DNA of 10,704 bases. Source: Tannerella sp. GTDB lineage: Bacteria > Bacteroidota > Bacteroidia > Bacteroidales > Tannerellaceae. Under the pieces are notes generated by a model. It did not search any database. It was not told the DNA's origin and worked only from the letters and a program-made list of their open reading frames with translations. Where the stretch lies: NCBI GenBank assembly GCA_031259505.1, contig JAIRLL010000040.1, positions 1 to 10,704 on the forward strand, given 5' to 3'. Of this stretch, positions 1-7,864 are shown piece after piece. Both the position numbers and the translations under genes were made by a program. Position 1 is the first letter of the stretch. Every line of letters begins with the position of its first letter.

Positions 1-22
1 GGGACACCTATTTGGGTGTCCC
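1..22. repeat. Perfect 8-bp inverted repeat at left edge
   Basis: GGGACACC (1-8) and GGTGTCCC (15-22) are perfectly complementary around a 6-base loop. No T-run follows on the plus strand, so this is not a standard intrinsic terminator by itself. It could be the tail hairpin of a gene or RNA lying left of the window, or part of a mobile-element end. The window cut prevents a decision. Confidence 0.5.
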
Positions 23-231
23 AGCAAAATGTTACCAAATGATTAATAGAGGTTTATAAAATAAACATCCTCGAATTTCAAAAAAGCGACGAAGTCAGGA
101 GCGAAGCATCCCTAACGGGATGCTTTTTACTGCACCCTTTTTTACCTGATTTGATGACCTCATACTTTAGCATACTTGTTATACATTATTTATTTTTTGT
201 CCCATAGAGCCATTCTTCTCACATTAGAGAA
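23..231. other. Gene-free stretch left of tRNA-Phe
   Basis: I see no convincing reading frame here. The plus-strand frames entering from base 1 close within about 60 bases (stops near 40-57), so at most a short C-terminal tail of an upstream protein is present. The only clear element is the terminator hairpin at 104-128. The bases just before it (86-106) contain the near-repeated units GCGACGAAG and GCGAAG, whose meaning I do not know. The remainder is AT-rich. Confidence 0.5.
104..128 (+). terminator. Rho-independent terminator, plus strand
   Basis: AAGCATCCC (104-112) pairs with GGGATGCTT (117-125) across a TAAC loop, giving a 9-bp stem. Five T residues (124-128) run from the end of the stem onward on the plus strand. 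There is no T-run on the opposite side, so it is directional. It would end a transcript that enters from the left, and it faces the terminator of tRNA-Phe. Confidence 0.75.
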
Positions 232-269
232 TAAAAAAACTCCCGAAAATCAGCGACTTTCGGGAGTTT
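232..269 (-). terminator. Terminator of tRNA-Phe
   Basis: A 12-bp perfect stem (237-248 with 258-269, core CTCCCGAAA/TTTCGGGAG) has a 9-base loop and is followed on the minus strand by a T-run (complement of the A-run 233-239). It lies just past the 3' end of tRNA-Phe. Because A and T runs flank both sides, it may also work weakly on the plus strand. Confidence 0.85.
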
Positions 270-272
270 GCG

Positions 273-345
<73 letters not shown>

Positions 346-363
346 TTTTCGTTTTAACGGGTG

Positions 364-393
364 CAAAGATACGGTTTTTTTTTCATGTGGCAA
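364..393 (-). promoter_or_regulatory. Bacteroidota-type promoter of tRNA-Phe
   Basis: On the minus strand a perfect -7 box TATCTTTG (complement of 364-371) fits the TAnnTTTG consensus, and a TTG (complement of 391-393) lies 19 bases upstream as the -33 box. Transcription would start about ten bases before the tRNA 5' end. The spacer contains a run of nine A residues. Confidence 0.75.
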
Positions 394-428
394 CATTTTC
401 TGTTTTTTTTTCGCTTATCCCAATCGAA

Positions 429-2735
429 TCATTCGAGGAATCCGGAATTAAACAGCAGATAACCAATATTTAATCCGATATTAAAATCGTTCTTTGGATG
501 ACTGTATCCATTGGCAAACAAACTGACGGAAATAAACGGCAGTTGAAATACGAACGATATTTCGCCCATGTATTCGAACGAATGGAAACTCTTTTCCAAA
601 TAGGGTTTGTCCGCATACGTCTCCGTATTTACAATCTCTTTTCTTATCCGGTGTATGGGCATGAAGCCATACAACTCGGTACGCAGATGGAACATTTTGT
701 TGAAGGCGTAGATCGGTATCACTCCCGCGGCAATGTATTCGTTCGAACGGAAAGCTTCCCTGAAAACTACTTTGCTGTGTGGGGTAGGGGAGAATGCCGG
801 CGCCTGCAGAATAGATGCCGTGTAGTTGCTCATCAGGTTTTTTCCGGAAACGACGGCTTCGGACATCAATCCCAGTTTGAATCTGTCGCCGTATTCCGAA
901 TAGTTTATCCATCGTCCTTTGAGTTGCAGCCAACTGTGATCGTCTTTCTGTGTCAGGGTCTGTGTGTAGGGGAGGTATGATTCGTTACCCGTCACAAATC
1001 GGGCAACCAGAATCTGTTGTTGCCCGTTTGTCGGATATTGCCTGTCGTTTAGCGAATTGCGTTCGAATCGCACAAAGATTTGAAACAGATCATACCAGCT
1101 TTTATCAAATTTGGCATCGACGAAAGAGATATTGCCGGTCTGGTAATAATCGTCGTTCAGCCGTCCATACGCCACTCCCGCTTCTATTTTGGAATGAATC
1201 ATAAACGGCAATCCGAGTTTCAGGCTGATATGTCGTTCCCGTTGCTTGATGAACGCAGGCAGCACATCTTCGTAGAAGAGCGACTGATTTTCCGAAAATT
1301 TGCGGTACGAATAGCCTGCTGCAAGATTCAGATACGAAGGGATTTGCGTTTGCAGGTAGATACGTCCGTCGAACAATGCGCCGCTAAAGGCATTTCCCAT
1401 CTGGAAGCGGGCGCTCAGGTCGGATGCATGCTGATTCAATGCCTGATAATCAACTCCAAAAAACAGTTGATTCGCCTGATGCGACGAGATATTTCCGCCG
1501 ATGCTCACTCTGGCCTCGTTGCTGATTTTGACGTCGAGATAAAGATCCATCGTTTTGTTTCTGCGGTTGTAGACTGCATTGGGAATGATTTCCTTGATTT
1601 TTGAGTCGGCCAGTATCTTGAAATAAACCTGTCTGAACTCGTCAATCGTAAACTCGCTGTCAATGTCCCGGTGTAACTGGTCTTCGATGTATTTCCGTTG
1701 TGCATCGTTGACGCCCGATATGTATATATTCTTGAATTTAAGGGGCGGAAGGCTCTCTCTGTATCTTTTTCGCCGCTCGTTGAGTTGAGCCGGAGGCATT
1801 TCGCGAGTCACCCGTTTTTTGATGGCATCTATCATGGCGAGCGTGCCATTGTAGCCTGTTCTCATCAATTCTTCGGATCGGTGGAAATCAAATACCGAAA
1901 TGTTGGGCAAGTCAAACATTATCATCAGTCCGTCGTCTTCTGCAACCTCATAATCAGTCTTCTGCATTACCATCGCTTCCATTTGCTTCATCAGGTTCAC
2001 AGATGGTTCTTTTTCTTTTCCCGAGACGGCCGAGCCAAAAATGAAATCGGGATGAAATTCGGTTTTCATCACGTCGACAGGGAAATTGTCGTAGATGCCA
2101 CCGTCGAACAGCGGCACCCCATCTTTCCATATCGGGGTGAAGAAGAACGGTAAAGTCATCGATGAACGAACGGCATCGCTCAAGTTGCCATTCCGCCAGA
2201 TTACGGCTTTTTTGTTGTATATATCGGAACTGACGCAACGAAAGGGCACGAACAGGTTGTCGAAATCCCACACCGACTTGGCGGAAGCCTGTGCATATAT
2301 CTCCATGAACGCCAGATTCATTTGAACAGGGTCGATAAAGCTGTTGGGCAGGATGTTCGTCTTGACTTGTAGCGAGTCGGTCAGGTCGATGGAAAAGCGC
2401 ATGAACTCGGGCGTAGGTGCAGGTTTTTTGAAATAATAGACGTAATTGTCCTGTATTGTCCCCGACTGCCAGTATTGAAAATCTTCGGACAGGAAAAGCG
2501 TCAGCATTTCGTCGGGCGTGTATCCCATTGCATACAGACTGCCCACGATAGCTCCAATAGAAGTCCCTGCAATGTAGTCGATTGGAATGTTATTTTCTTC
2601 CAATGCCTTAATCACGCCGATGTGGGCGGCGCCTCTGGCGCCGCCTCCACTCAATACCAATCCTGTTTTCTGCGCAAAAGCCGCTGAGATACAGCAGGTA
2701 ATCAATAAAATCAAAACTCCTTTTCGCCGTTTCAT
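429..2735 (-). CDS. Exported patatin-like phospholipase with outer-membrane barrel (type Vd autotransporter-like)
   Basis: A 768-residue protein. Residues 1-21 form a Sec signal peptide (MKRR, hydrophobic core, cleavage likely after AFA). Residues 23-225 form a patatin domain with the oxyanion-hole motif GGGARG (30-35), the nucleophile elbow GTSIG (Ser59) and the DGG motif (Asp211), which gives the Ser-Asp dyad of patatin lipases. Residues about 331-403 resemble one POTRA domain (predicted beta-alpha-alpha-beta-beta). From 404 to the end, alternating hydrophobic and aromatic segments suggest a 16-strand barrel. This order (signal, patatin, POTRA, barrel) is that of PlpD-type type Vd autotransporters, which are of similar length. 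It would act as a phospholipase A at the outer membrane; the substrate is not visible. The start is supported by the signal peptide, by AGAGG directly before the ATG, and by an upstream promoter box. htpG lies 62 bases upstream in the same direction. Confidence 0.88.
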   Translation of the reverse strand: MKRRKGVLILLITCCISAAFAQKTGLVLSGGGARGAAHIGVIKALEENNIPIDYIAGTSIGAIVGSLYAMGYTPDEMLTLFLSEDFQYWQSGTIQDNYVYYFKKPAPTPEFMRFSIDLTDSLQVKTNILPNSFIDPVQMNLAFMEIYAQASAKSVWDFDNLFVPFRCVSSDIYNKKAVIWRNGNLSDAVRSSMTLPFFFTPIWKDGVPLFDGGIYDNFPVDVMKTEFHPDFIFGSAVSGKEKEPSVNLMKQMEAMVMQKTDYEVAEDDGLMIMFDLPNISVFDFHRSEELMRTGYNGTLAMIDAIKKRVTREMPPAQLNERRKRYRESLPPLKFKNIYISGVNDAQRKYIEDQLHRDIDSEFTIDEFRQVYFKILADSKIKEIIPNAVYNRRNKTMDLYLDVKISNEARVSIGGNISSHQANQLFFGVDYQALNQHASDLSARFQMGNAFSGALFDGRIYLQTQIPSYLNLAAGYSYRKFSENQSLFYEDVLPAFIKQRERHISLKLGLPFMIHSKIEAGVAYGRLNDDYYQTGNISFVDAKFDKSWYDLFQIFVRFERNSLNDRQYPTNGQQQILVARFVTGNESYLPYTQTLTQKDDHSWLQLKGRWINYSEYGDRFKLGLMSEAVVSGKNLMSNYTASILQAPAFSPTPHSKVVFREAFRSNEYIAAGVIPIYAFNKMFHLRTELYGFMPIHRIRKEIVNTETYADKPYLEKSFHSFEYMGEISFVFQLPFISVSLFANGYSHPKNDFNIGLNIGYLLFNSGFLE

Positions 2736-2756
2736 CCTCTAATTGCATTCATGGTG

Positions 2757-2764
2757 CAAATATA
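2757..2764 (-). promoter_or_regulatory. -7 box upstream of patatin gene
   Basis: TATATTTG on the minus strand (complement of 2757-2764) matches TAnnTTTG and ends 21 bases before the ATG of the patatin gene. I find no clear TTTG-like -33 box at the expected distance, so the promoter may be weak or activator dependent. It lies in the 62-base gap after htpG, where no GC-rich terminator is visible, so read-through from htpG is also possible. Confidence 0.5.
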
Positions 2765-2797
2765 AGGAATCTCCCGGTTTGAGCGAATAAAATATGC

Positions 2798-4849
2798 TTA
2801 TTTTATCAGTTTCACACTTCGGCTGATAAAGCGACTCAATGCTTCACCCTTAAGCAAACCATTGCTTAGCAACGCCAAGTCAATGAGTTGGCTGACGATG
2901 CTGTTTTTTTCGGCATATTCAGTCCAGACGGCATTGCGTTGTTCGCGCAGTTCGTCGAGTTTCCTGTTCGTATTGGTCATGTCTTCTTTTTCGGCTTCCG
3001 TGATTTCTTCGGCTTTTTTCTTGTTTTGCTGCTCGCGAAGGTCTGCCTGCCGGGCCTCCCAGCCTTTGATGTCCGCAAGGATAGGATTCAGTTTTTCGCT
3101 GCATTTCTTTTCGCTGTCTTCGAGCGTATTTTTCACTAACCGGTGGTCGACGTTCAGCACAAGATTATAGCTGTCAGGCATTTCTCCGTAGAAAGACATA
3201 CCCGACTGCATTGCCGACATTTCGCGCATCCGTCGCATGAATTCGCTTTGCGTCAGCACGACGGGACTGGCTTTCTCACCCAGCGATTCGAGTGCAACAC
3301 TGAACTCGGTTTTTTCGACAGCCGGCAGCCGGCTGTTGAATATTTCGCGCAAGGCAAGCTTTTGGTCTTCATTCAGTTGGACTGCGTTTGCATCCGTTTT
3401 CCGTATCAGGTTGTCAATCGTGTCGCCGTCGACCCGCACAAAGCGCGTCTTTTCCAGTTTCTGCTCTAACTGGCTGATGGCGTGCACATCCAGTTGTCCG
3501 TTCATTACCAGCACGCTGTAACCCTTATCTCGGGCAGCCTGAATGTAGCTGTACTGGTCGTTTACGCTTGTTGTGTAGAGATATATGGTGGTATCTTCCT
3601 TGTCGGTCTGACTTTCCTTGATGAGTTTTTTATATTCTTCGAGTGTGAAATACTTGTTATCCACGTCTTTGAGAAGAAAGAACTTCGATGCCCGCTCATA
3701 GAATTTTTCATCGCTCAACATTCCGTACTGGATAAAAAGTTTCAGACTGTCCCACTTCGATTCGAATTGCGGACGGTCGGTTTTGAAAATTTCTTCCAGG
3801 CGGTCGGCCACTTTTTTTGTGATGTGGGTCGATATTTTCTTTACATTCTGGTCGCTTTGCAGGTACGAACGCGAAACGTTGAGCGGGATGTCGGGCGAAT
3901 CAAGCACGCCATGCAACAGCGTCAGAAATTCAGGCACGATGTCTTCCACCGAGTCCGTCACGAAGACTTGGTTGCAGTACAGTTGTATCTTGTGGCGATG
4001 CAAGTCGATATTGTTTTTGATGGCCGGAAAGTAGAGTATCCCCGTCAGGTTGAACGGATAATCCACATTCAGGTGAATCCAGAACAGCGGTTCGTCCGCC
4101 ATCGGGTATAAATCACTGTAAAACGTCTTGTAGTCTTCTTCTTTCAGATCGGTCGGCTTGCGCACCCATGCAGGTTGCGTTTCGTTGACGATATTGTCTT
4201 CGTCCGTATCCACATATTTTCCGTCTTTCCATTCCTGTTTTTTCCCGAAGGCGATGGGAACGGGCAGGAAGCGGCAATATTTCGACAGCAGGGAAGTAAT
4301 TTTGGTTTTTTCAAGAAATTCCCTGTTTTCATCGTCGATGGTCAGGATGATGTCCGTCCCGCGGTCTTCCCTGTCGGTCTCGGACAGTTCGTATGCCGGC
4401 GAGCCTTCGCAACTCCACTTTATTGCCACGGCGCCTTCTTTGTACGATTTTGTAATGATTTCCACCTTTTTGGATACCATGAACGCCGAATAGAAACCCA
4501 GTCCGAAATGGCCGATGATGGCGGCGGTATCGTTTTTGTATTTTTCGAGAAATTCTTCGGCGCTTGAGAAAGCAATCTGATTGATGTATTTGTCGATTTC
4601 TTCGGCGGTCATTCCAATGCCGCGGTCGGAGATAATCAACTTGTCGCCGTCCGTCTTGATGCGGATGGTCAAATCGCCCGGTTCGCCTTTGTATTCACCT
4701 ACGGACGAGAGTGTTTCCAATTTCCGGGTAGCGTCGATGGCATTCGACACGATTTCGCGGAGAAAAATCTCGTGATCGCTGTACAGAAATTTTTTGATGA
4801 CGGGGAAAATATTTTCGCTTGTCACCCCGATATTACCTTTTGCTGTCAT
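2798..4849 (-). CDS. htpG: Hsp90 family molecular chaperone HtpG
   Basis: A 683-residue cytosolic ATP-dependent chaperone acting on late folding intermediates. The N-terminal ATPase domain (about 1-215) has the GHKL motifs: FLREIVSNAIDA (29-40) with catalytic Glu32 and Mg-binding Asn36, DRGIGM (75-80) contacting the adenine, and GHFGLGFYS (113-121) in the ATP lid. The middle domain (about 225-500) has the conserved NVSR (324-327), which positions the gamma-phosphate arginine. The C-terminal dimerisation domain carries a long charged, probably coiled-coil stretch (about 590-645, rich in Lys and Glu), and there is no MEEVD tail, as expected for bacteria. E. coli HtpG is 624 residues; the extra length lies mainly in this C-terminal region. 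The start gives the usual short N-terminus before the first helix, and the leader is A-rich with no Shine-Dalgarno, common in this phylum. It follows clpC by 92 bases but has its own candidate promoter. Confidence 0.97.
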   Translation of the reverse strand: MTAKGNIGVTSENIFPVIKKFLYSDHEIFLREIVSNAIDATRKLETLSSVGEYKGEPGDLTIRIKTDGDKLIISDRGIGMTAEEIDKYINQIAFSSAEEFLEKYKNDTAAIIGHFGLGFYSAFMVSKKVEIITKSYKEGAVAIKWSCEGSPAYELSETDREDRGTDIILTIDDENREFLEKTKITSLLSKYCRFLPVPIAFGKKQEWKDGKYVDTDEDNIVNETQPAWVRKPTDLKEEDYKTFYSDLYPMADEPLFWIHLNVDYPFNLTGILYFPAIKNNIDLHRHKIQLYCNQVFVTDSVEDIVPEFLTLLHGVLDSPDIPLNVSRSYLQSDQNVKKISTHITKKVADRLEEIFKTDRPQFESKWDSLKLFIQYGMLSDEKFYERASKFFLLKDVDNKYFTLEEYKKLIKESQTDKEDTTIYLYTTSVNDQYSYIQAARDKGYSVLVMNGQLDVHAISQLEQKLEKTRFVRVDGDTIDNLIRKTDANAVQLNEDQKLALREIFNSRLPAVEKTEFSVALESLGEKASPVVLTQSEFMRRMREMSAMQSGMSFYGEMPDSYNLVLNVDHRLVKNTLEDSEKKCSEKLNPILADIKGWEARQADLREQQNKKKAEEITEAEKEDMTNTNRKLDELREQRNAVWTEYAEKNSIVSQLIDLALLSNGLLKGEALSRFISRSVKLIK

Positions 4850-4869
4850 ATTTTTGTTCTTTTAATGAT

Positions 4870-4901
4870 TAAATTTAATTTCACGTATTGTGGCAAACAA
4901 A
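4870..4901 (-). promoter_or_regulatory. Candidate htpG promoter
   Basis: On the minus strand TAAATTTA (complement of 4870-4877) is one base off the TAnnTTTG -7 box. A TTTG (complement of 4898-4901) lies exactly 20 bases upstream. The -33 box falls within the T-run of the clpC terminator. The predicted start of transcription leaves a leader of about 14 bases before the htpG ATG. Confidence 0.45.
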
Positions 4902-4932
4902 AAAAATGCCAGACAGTATTGTCTGACATTTT
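4899..4932 (-). terminator. Terminator of clpC
   Basis: On the minus strand a 13-bp stem (4903-4915 with 4920-4932, one G-U pair, core TGTCAGACA/TGTCTGGCA) encloses a 4-base loop, and its end runs into eight T residues (complement of 4899-4906). It lies 9 bases past the clpC stop codon and is a textbook intrinsic terminator. It separates clpC from htpG. Confidence 0.85.
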
Positions 4933-4941
4933 GTCTTTGTT

Positions 4942-7272
4942 TTATGAAAAGTCGTTTTTATCCTTTTTTTTCACCTCGTGTATCATCTTGCTGTTTTCCC
5001 TGTCATAACCGATGATGAGAAGATCTCCTTCTTCGAGGGCGTCGCCGAGCATAATTTCTGCCATTTCGTCTTCAATATATTTTTGGATGGCACGTTTCAG
5101 CGGGCGGGCGCCGAACTGCACGTCGTATCCCTGCGAAGCAATATATTCTTTCGCCTCGTCCGTGATGCGGATGCCGTAACCCAGTCCTTCGATGCGTTTG
5201 CAGAGCTGGCTGAGTTCGATATCAATGATTTGATGAATAGCCTCCCTGTTTAAGGAGTCGAACATGATGACGTCGTCCACGCGGTTCAGGAACTCCGGTG
5301 CGAACTTGCGTTCGAGGGCTTTGCGAATGACGTCGCGCGAATATTTTTTATCTGATTCGGCGTCGCCCGATTCCAGATGGAAACCCACGCCGCGTCCGAA
5401 ATCCTTCAACTGGCGCGTACCGATGTTGGACGTCATGATCACGATGGTGTTTCTGAAGTCGATTCTGCGCCCGAGACTGTCGGTCAGGCGTCCTTCGTCC
5501 AGCACGTGCAGCAGCAGATTGAAAACGTCGGGATGCGCTTTGTCAATTTCGTCGAGCAGGACGACGGAATACGGTTTGCGGCGTACTTTTTCGGTCAGTT
5601 GGCCACCTTCTTCGTAGCCGATATATCCGGGAGGCGCGCCTATCAGTCGCGACACGGCGAATTTTTCCAGATATTCACTCATGTCGATACGTATCAGCGC
5701 ATCTTCGGAATCGAACAGATATTCGGCTATTTTCTTTGCCAGCAACGTTTTTCCCACGCCTGTAGGGCCAAGGAACATGAATGAGCCGATGGGTTTGCGC
5801 GGGTCTTTCAATCCTACCCGGTTGCGCTGGATGGCTTTTACGATTTTGTCGACCGCTTCGTCCTGGCCGATTACTTTGCCTTTCAGCGCTATATTCATTT
5901 CGCGCAGACGGATGTTTTCCGATTTGGCAATGCGCTGCACGGGCACGCCCGACATCATGGCTACCACTTCGGCCACCTGTTCGGAATCTACTGTTTCGCG
6001 GTATTCCGAGATGTTGTTCTCCCATTCCTGCTTGGCTTTTTCCAGTTCGGAGAGGTATTCTCTTTCTTTGTCTCTGTAGCGGGCTGCAAGTTCGAAATTC
6101 TGCGATTTCACGGCCGCAAGTTTTTCGTTTCTTGTTTGTTCTATTTTTGCTTCCAGTTCTTCGATACTGTGGGGCACAACGATATGCGAGATATGTACGC
6201 GCGAACCGGCCTCGTCCAGTGCGTCGATGGCCTTGTCCGGGAAATTGCGGTCGTTGATATAACGGTCTGTCAATTTGACACATGTTTCGAGCGCTTCGTC
6301 GGTATAAATCATGTGGTGATGATCTTCGTAACGTTCCTTGATATTTTTGAGTATCTGCAGCGTCTCTTCGGCTGTGGCGGGGTCGACAATCACTTTCTGG
6401 AAACGGCGTTCCAGCGCGCCGTCTTTTTCGATGCTCTTGCGGTATTCGTCGAGCGTCGTGGCGCCGATACATTGCAGTTCGCCCCTCGCCAGCGCCGGTT
6501 TGAGCATGTTGGCAGCGTCCATCGAGCCGGAAGCCGAGCCTGCGCCGACCATCGTATGTATTTCGTCAATGAACAGGATAATATTCGGGTTTTTAGACAG
6601 TTCGTTCAGTACGGCCTTGATGCGTTCTTCGAATTGTCCGCGATATTTCGTTCCTGCCACAAGCGAAGCCATATCCAGGTTAATCACGCGCTTGTCGAAC
6701 AGCGCCCGCGATATTTTGCGCTGTACGATGCGCAACGCCAGCCCTTCGACGATGGCCGATTTTCCGACGCCGGGTTCTCCTATCAGGACGGGATTGTTTT
6801 TTTTGCGGCGACTGAGGATTTGCGCCAGACGCTGAATTTCTTTTTCGCGTCCGACAATAGGGTCCAGCTTGCCTTCGGCGGCAGCCTTCGTCATGTCCGT
6901 CCCGAAATTGTCCAGTACGGGCGTGTCGTTTGTGGGTTTTACCTGCGAAGCGCCTACGTTCGACGACGATTCTTTACGCGGAGAGGTGAAGGATTCGTTA
7001 TCGTCTTCATCGTCGTCCGTAAATCCGTCGCGAATGATCTCTGTTTCATCTCTAAACTGACCTGTTATCTTTGTCACTTCGTCGTATAACCGATTGTGCT
7101 GTAATTCTTTCCCGTTAAGCAGTCGCGCGGGCTGGTTTTTGCCGTCTTTCAGAAGCGCCGGCAGCAGGTGCCCGGACTGAATATTACGGTTTCCTAACTG
7201 CATCGCCTCATCGCAACTGCGATATAATACACTAAACCATCTTTTTGAATATTTGCTTTCCGTCATTTCCAT
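4942..7272 (-). CDS. clpC: ATP-dependent Clp unfoldase ClpC, short N-terminal domain
   Basis: A 776-residue AAA+ unfoldase that feeds proteins to ClpP. Numbering from the chosen ATG: N-domain about 8-70 resembles a single Clp_N repeat, where typical ClpC has two. An acidic linker (about 84-92) follows. D1 has Walker A GEPGVGKS (165-172), Walker B ILFIDE (232-237) and the arginine-finger motif GALERRF (285-291). A short ClpC-type middle coiled coil with UVR-like sequence spans about 370-425. D2 has Walker A GPTGVGKT (502-509), Walker B VVLLDE (570-575), the ClpP-binding tripeptide VGF (629-631) within FGRGVGF, and sensor-2 GARPLKR (721-727). The frame is open upstream to an ATG at 7335, but those 21 extra codons cover a perfect promoter, so I start at 7272 (an ATG at 7266 is equally possible). 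It lies downstream of the editing gene and may receive read-through from that operon. Confidence 0.95.
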   Translation of the reverse strand: MEMTESKYSKRWFSVLYRSCDEAMQLGNRNIQSGHLLPALLKDGKNQPARLLNGKELQHNRLYDEVTKITGQFRDETEIIRDGFTDDDEDDNESFTSPRKESSSNVGASQVKPTNDTPVLDNFGTDMTKAAAEGKLDPIVGREKEIQRLAQILSRRKKNNPVLIGEPGVGKSAIVEGLALRIVQRKISRALFDKRVINLDMASLVAGTKYRGQFEERIKAVLNELSKNPNIILFIDEIHTMVGAGSASGSMDAANMLKPALARGELQCIGATTLDEYRKSIEKDGALERRFQKVIVDPATAEETLQILKNIKERYEDHHHMIYTDEALETCVKLTDRYINDRNFPDKAIDALDEAGSRVHISHIVVPHSIEELEAKIEQTRNEKLAAVKSQNFELAARYRDKEREYLSELEKAKQEWENNISEYRETVDSEQVAEVVAMMSGVPVQRIAKSENIRLREMNIALKGKVIGQDEAVDKIVKAIQRNRVGLKDPRKPIGSFMFLGPTGVGKTLLAKKIAEYLFDSEDALIRIDMSEYLEKFAVSRLIGAPPGYIGYEEGGQLTEKVRRKPYSVVLLDEIDKAHPDVFNLLLHVLDEGRLTDSLGRRIDFRNTIVIMTSNIGTRQLKDFGRGVGFHLESGDAESDKKYSRDVIRKALERKFAPEFLNRVDDVIMFDSLNREAIHQIIDIELSQLCKRIEGLGYGIRITDEAKEYIASQGYDVQFGARPLKRAIQKYIEDEMAEIMLGDALEEGDLLIIGYDRENSKMIHEVKKKDKNDFS

Positions 7273-7292
7273 TATTTCTACTTCTTCGTCTG

Positions 7293-7324
7293 CAAAAATA
7301 TAATACTTTTTTGTTTCGTACAAA
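7293..7324 (-). promoter_or_regulatory. clpC promoter
   Basis: On the minus strand TATTTTTG (complement of 7293-7300) matches TAnnTTTG, with TTTG (complement of 7321-7324) 20 bases upstream. The predicted transcript starts around 7286, about 14 bases before the ATG at 7272. The promoter lies inside the longest possible clpC reading frame, which decides the choice of start codon. Confidence 0.7.
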
Positions 7325-7383
7325 CTTTGTGCCATTTTATTTATACTGCACCGGAATAAACATGCGTATTCGAAATCTTGAAT

Positions 7384-7848
7384 CTATATTTCTTCCAGTT
7401 TGAATCTTACACGCAGGCGGCCATCGGCGTAATCGCAGTGGAGGAGTTTGAAGCGTCCTATTTCGGAGGTGTTTGCCACGTGCGAACCGATACATGCGCA
7501 GGCGTCGTAGTCGCCGACGCGTACGATGCGCAGCGTGTCGGATACATGTTCGGGCAATTTGCCGAGGTCTACGAATCTGGCTGCTTCTTCGCGGCTCATG
7601 AATTCGCAGGCGACAGGCAGACGCCGTGCGATAACTTCGTTTACCGTGCGTTCTACTTCGGCCAATTGCGCGTCGGTTGGCGCTTCGGGAAGCAGGTAGT
7701 CGCATTTCGATTTTTTTCGCTCGATATGTGCGTTTTTTGAACGCGGACAGCCGAACATGCGTATCATCGTTTGGTTGAGGATATGTTCGGCGGTGTGCAT
7801 CGGCGGATATTCCGTTTTGTTATGTTCGTTCAGTACGGGCGTATTCAT
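7384..7848 (-). CDS. Stand-alone alanyl-tRNA editing protein (AlaX-like, tRNA_SAD domain)
   Basis: A 154-residue protein homologous to the editing domain of alanyl-tRNA synthetase. It has the two zinc-binding motifs: HxxxH in MHTAEHILNQ (His18, His22) and CxxxH in CACIGSHVANTSEIG (Cys119, His123). The length fits the small AlaX class (about 150-160 residues), made of the second-additional domain without catalytic or tRNA-binding domains of the synthetase. Known members hydrolyse mischarged Ser-tRNA(Ala), and some also act on glycine, in trans; specificity here is inferred from the family only. The gene starts 16 bases after the M48 protease stop and belongs to that operon, with the A-rich leader ACAGAACAAT before its ATG. 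clpC follows 111 bases downstream. The motif set is intact, so it should be active. Confidence 0.85.
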   Translation of the reverse strand: MNTPVLNEHNKTEYPPMHTAEHILNQTMIRMFGCPRSKNAHIERKKSKCDYLLPEAPTDAQLAEVERTVNEVIARRLPVACEFMSREEAARFVDLGKLPEHVSDTLRIVRVGDYDACACIGSHVANTSEIGRFKLLHCDYADGRLRVRFKLEEI

Positions 7849-7864
7849 ATTGTTCTGTTTTGTA

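Noticed and set aside
2787..2806. AT-only inverted repeat ATAAAAT/ATTTTAT at the htpG stop codon as an htpG terminator
   Set aside because: The stem is 7 A/T pairs without GC and overlaps the last codons of htpG. It is too weak to count as an intrinsic terminator.
5675..7089. Long open frames (265 codons minus, 317 codons plus) inside clpC
   Set aside because: clpC is certain from its AAA+ motifs in its own frame. The others are Arg/Pro/His- or Phe/Val-rich, as out-of-frame readings of a GC-biased gene usually are.
7336..7383. A terminator between the editing gene and clpC
   Set aside because: No GC-rich hairpin with a T-run is present on the minus strand, so I leave read-through into clpC open.
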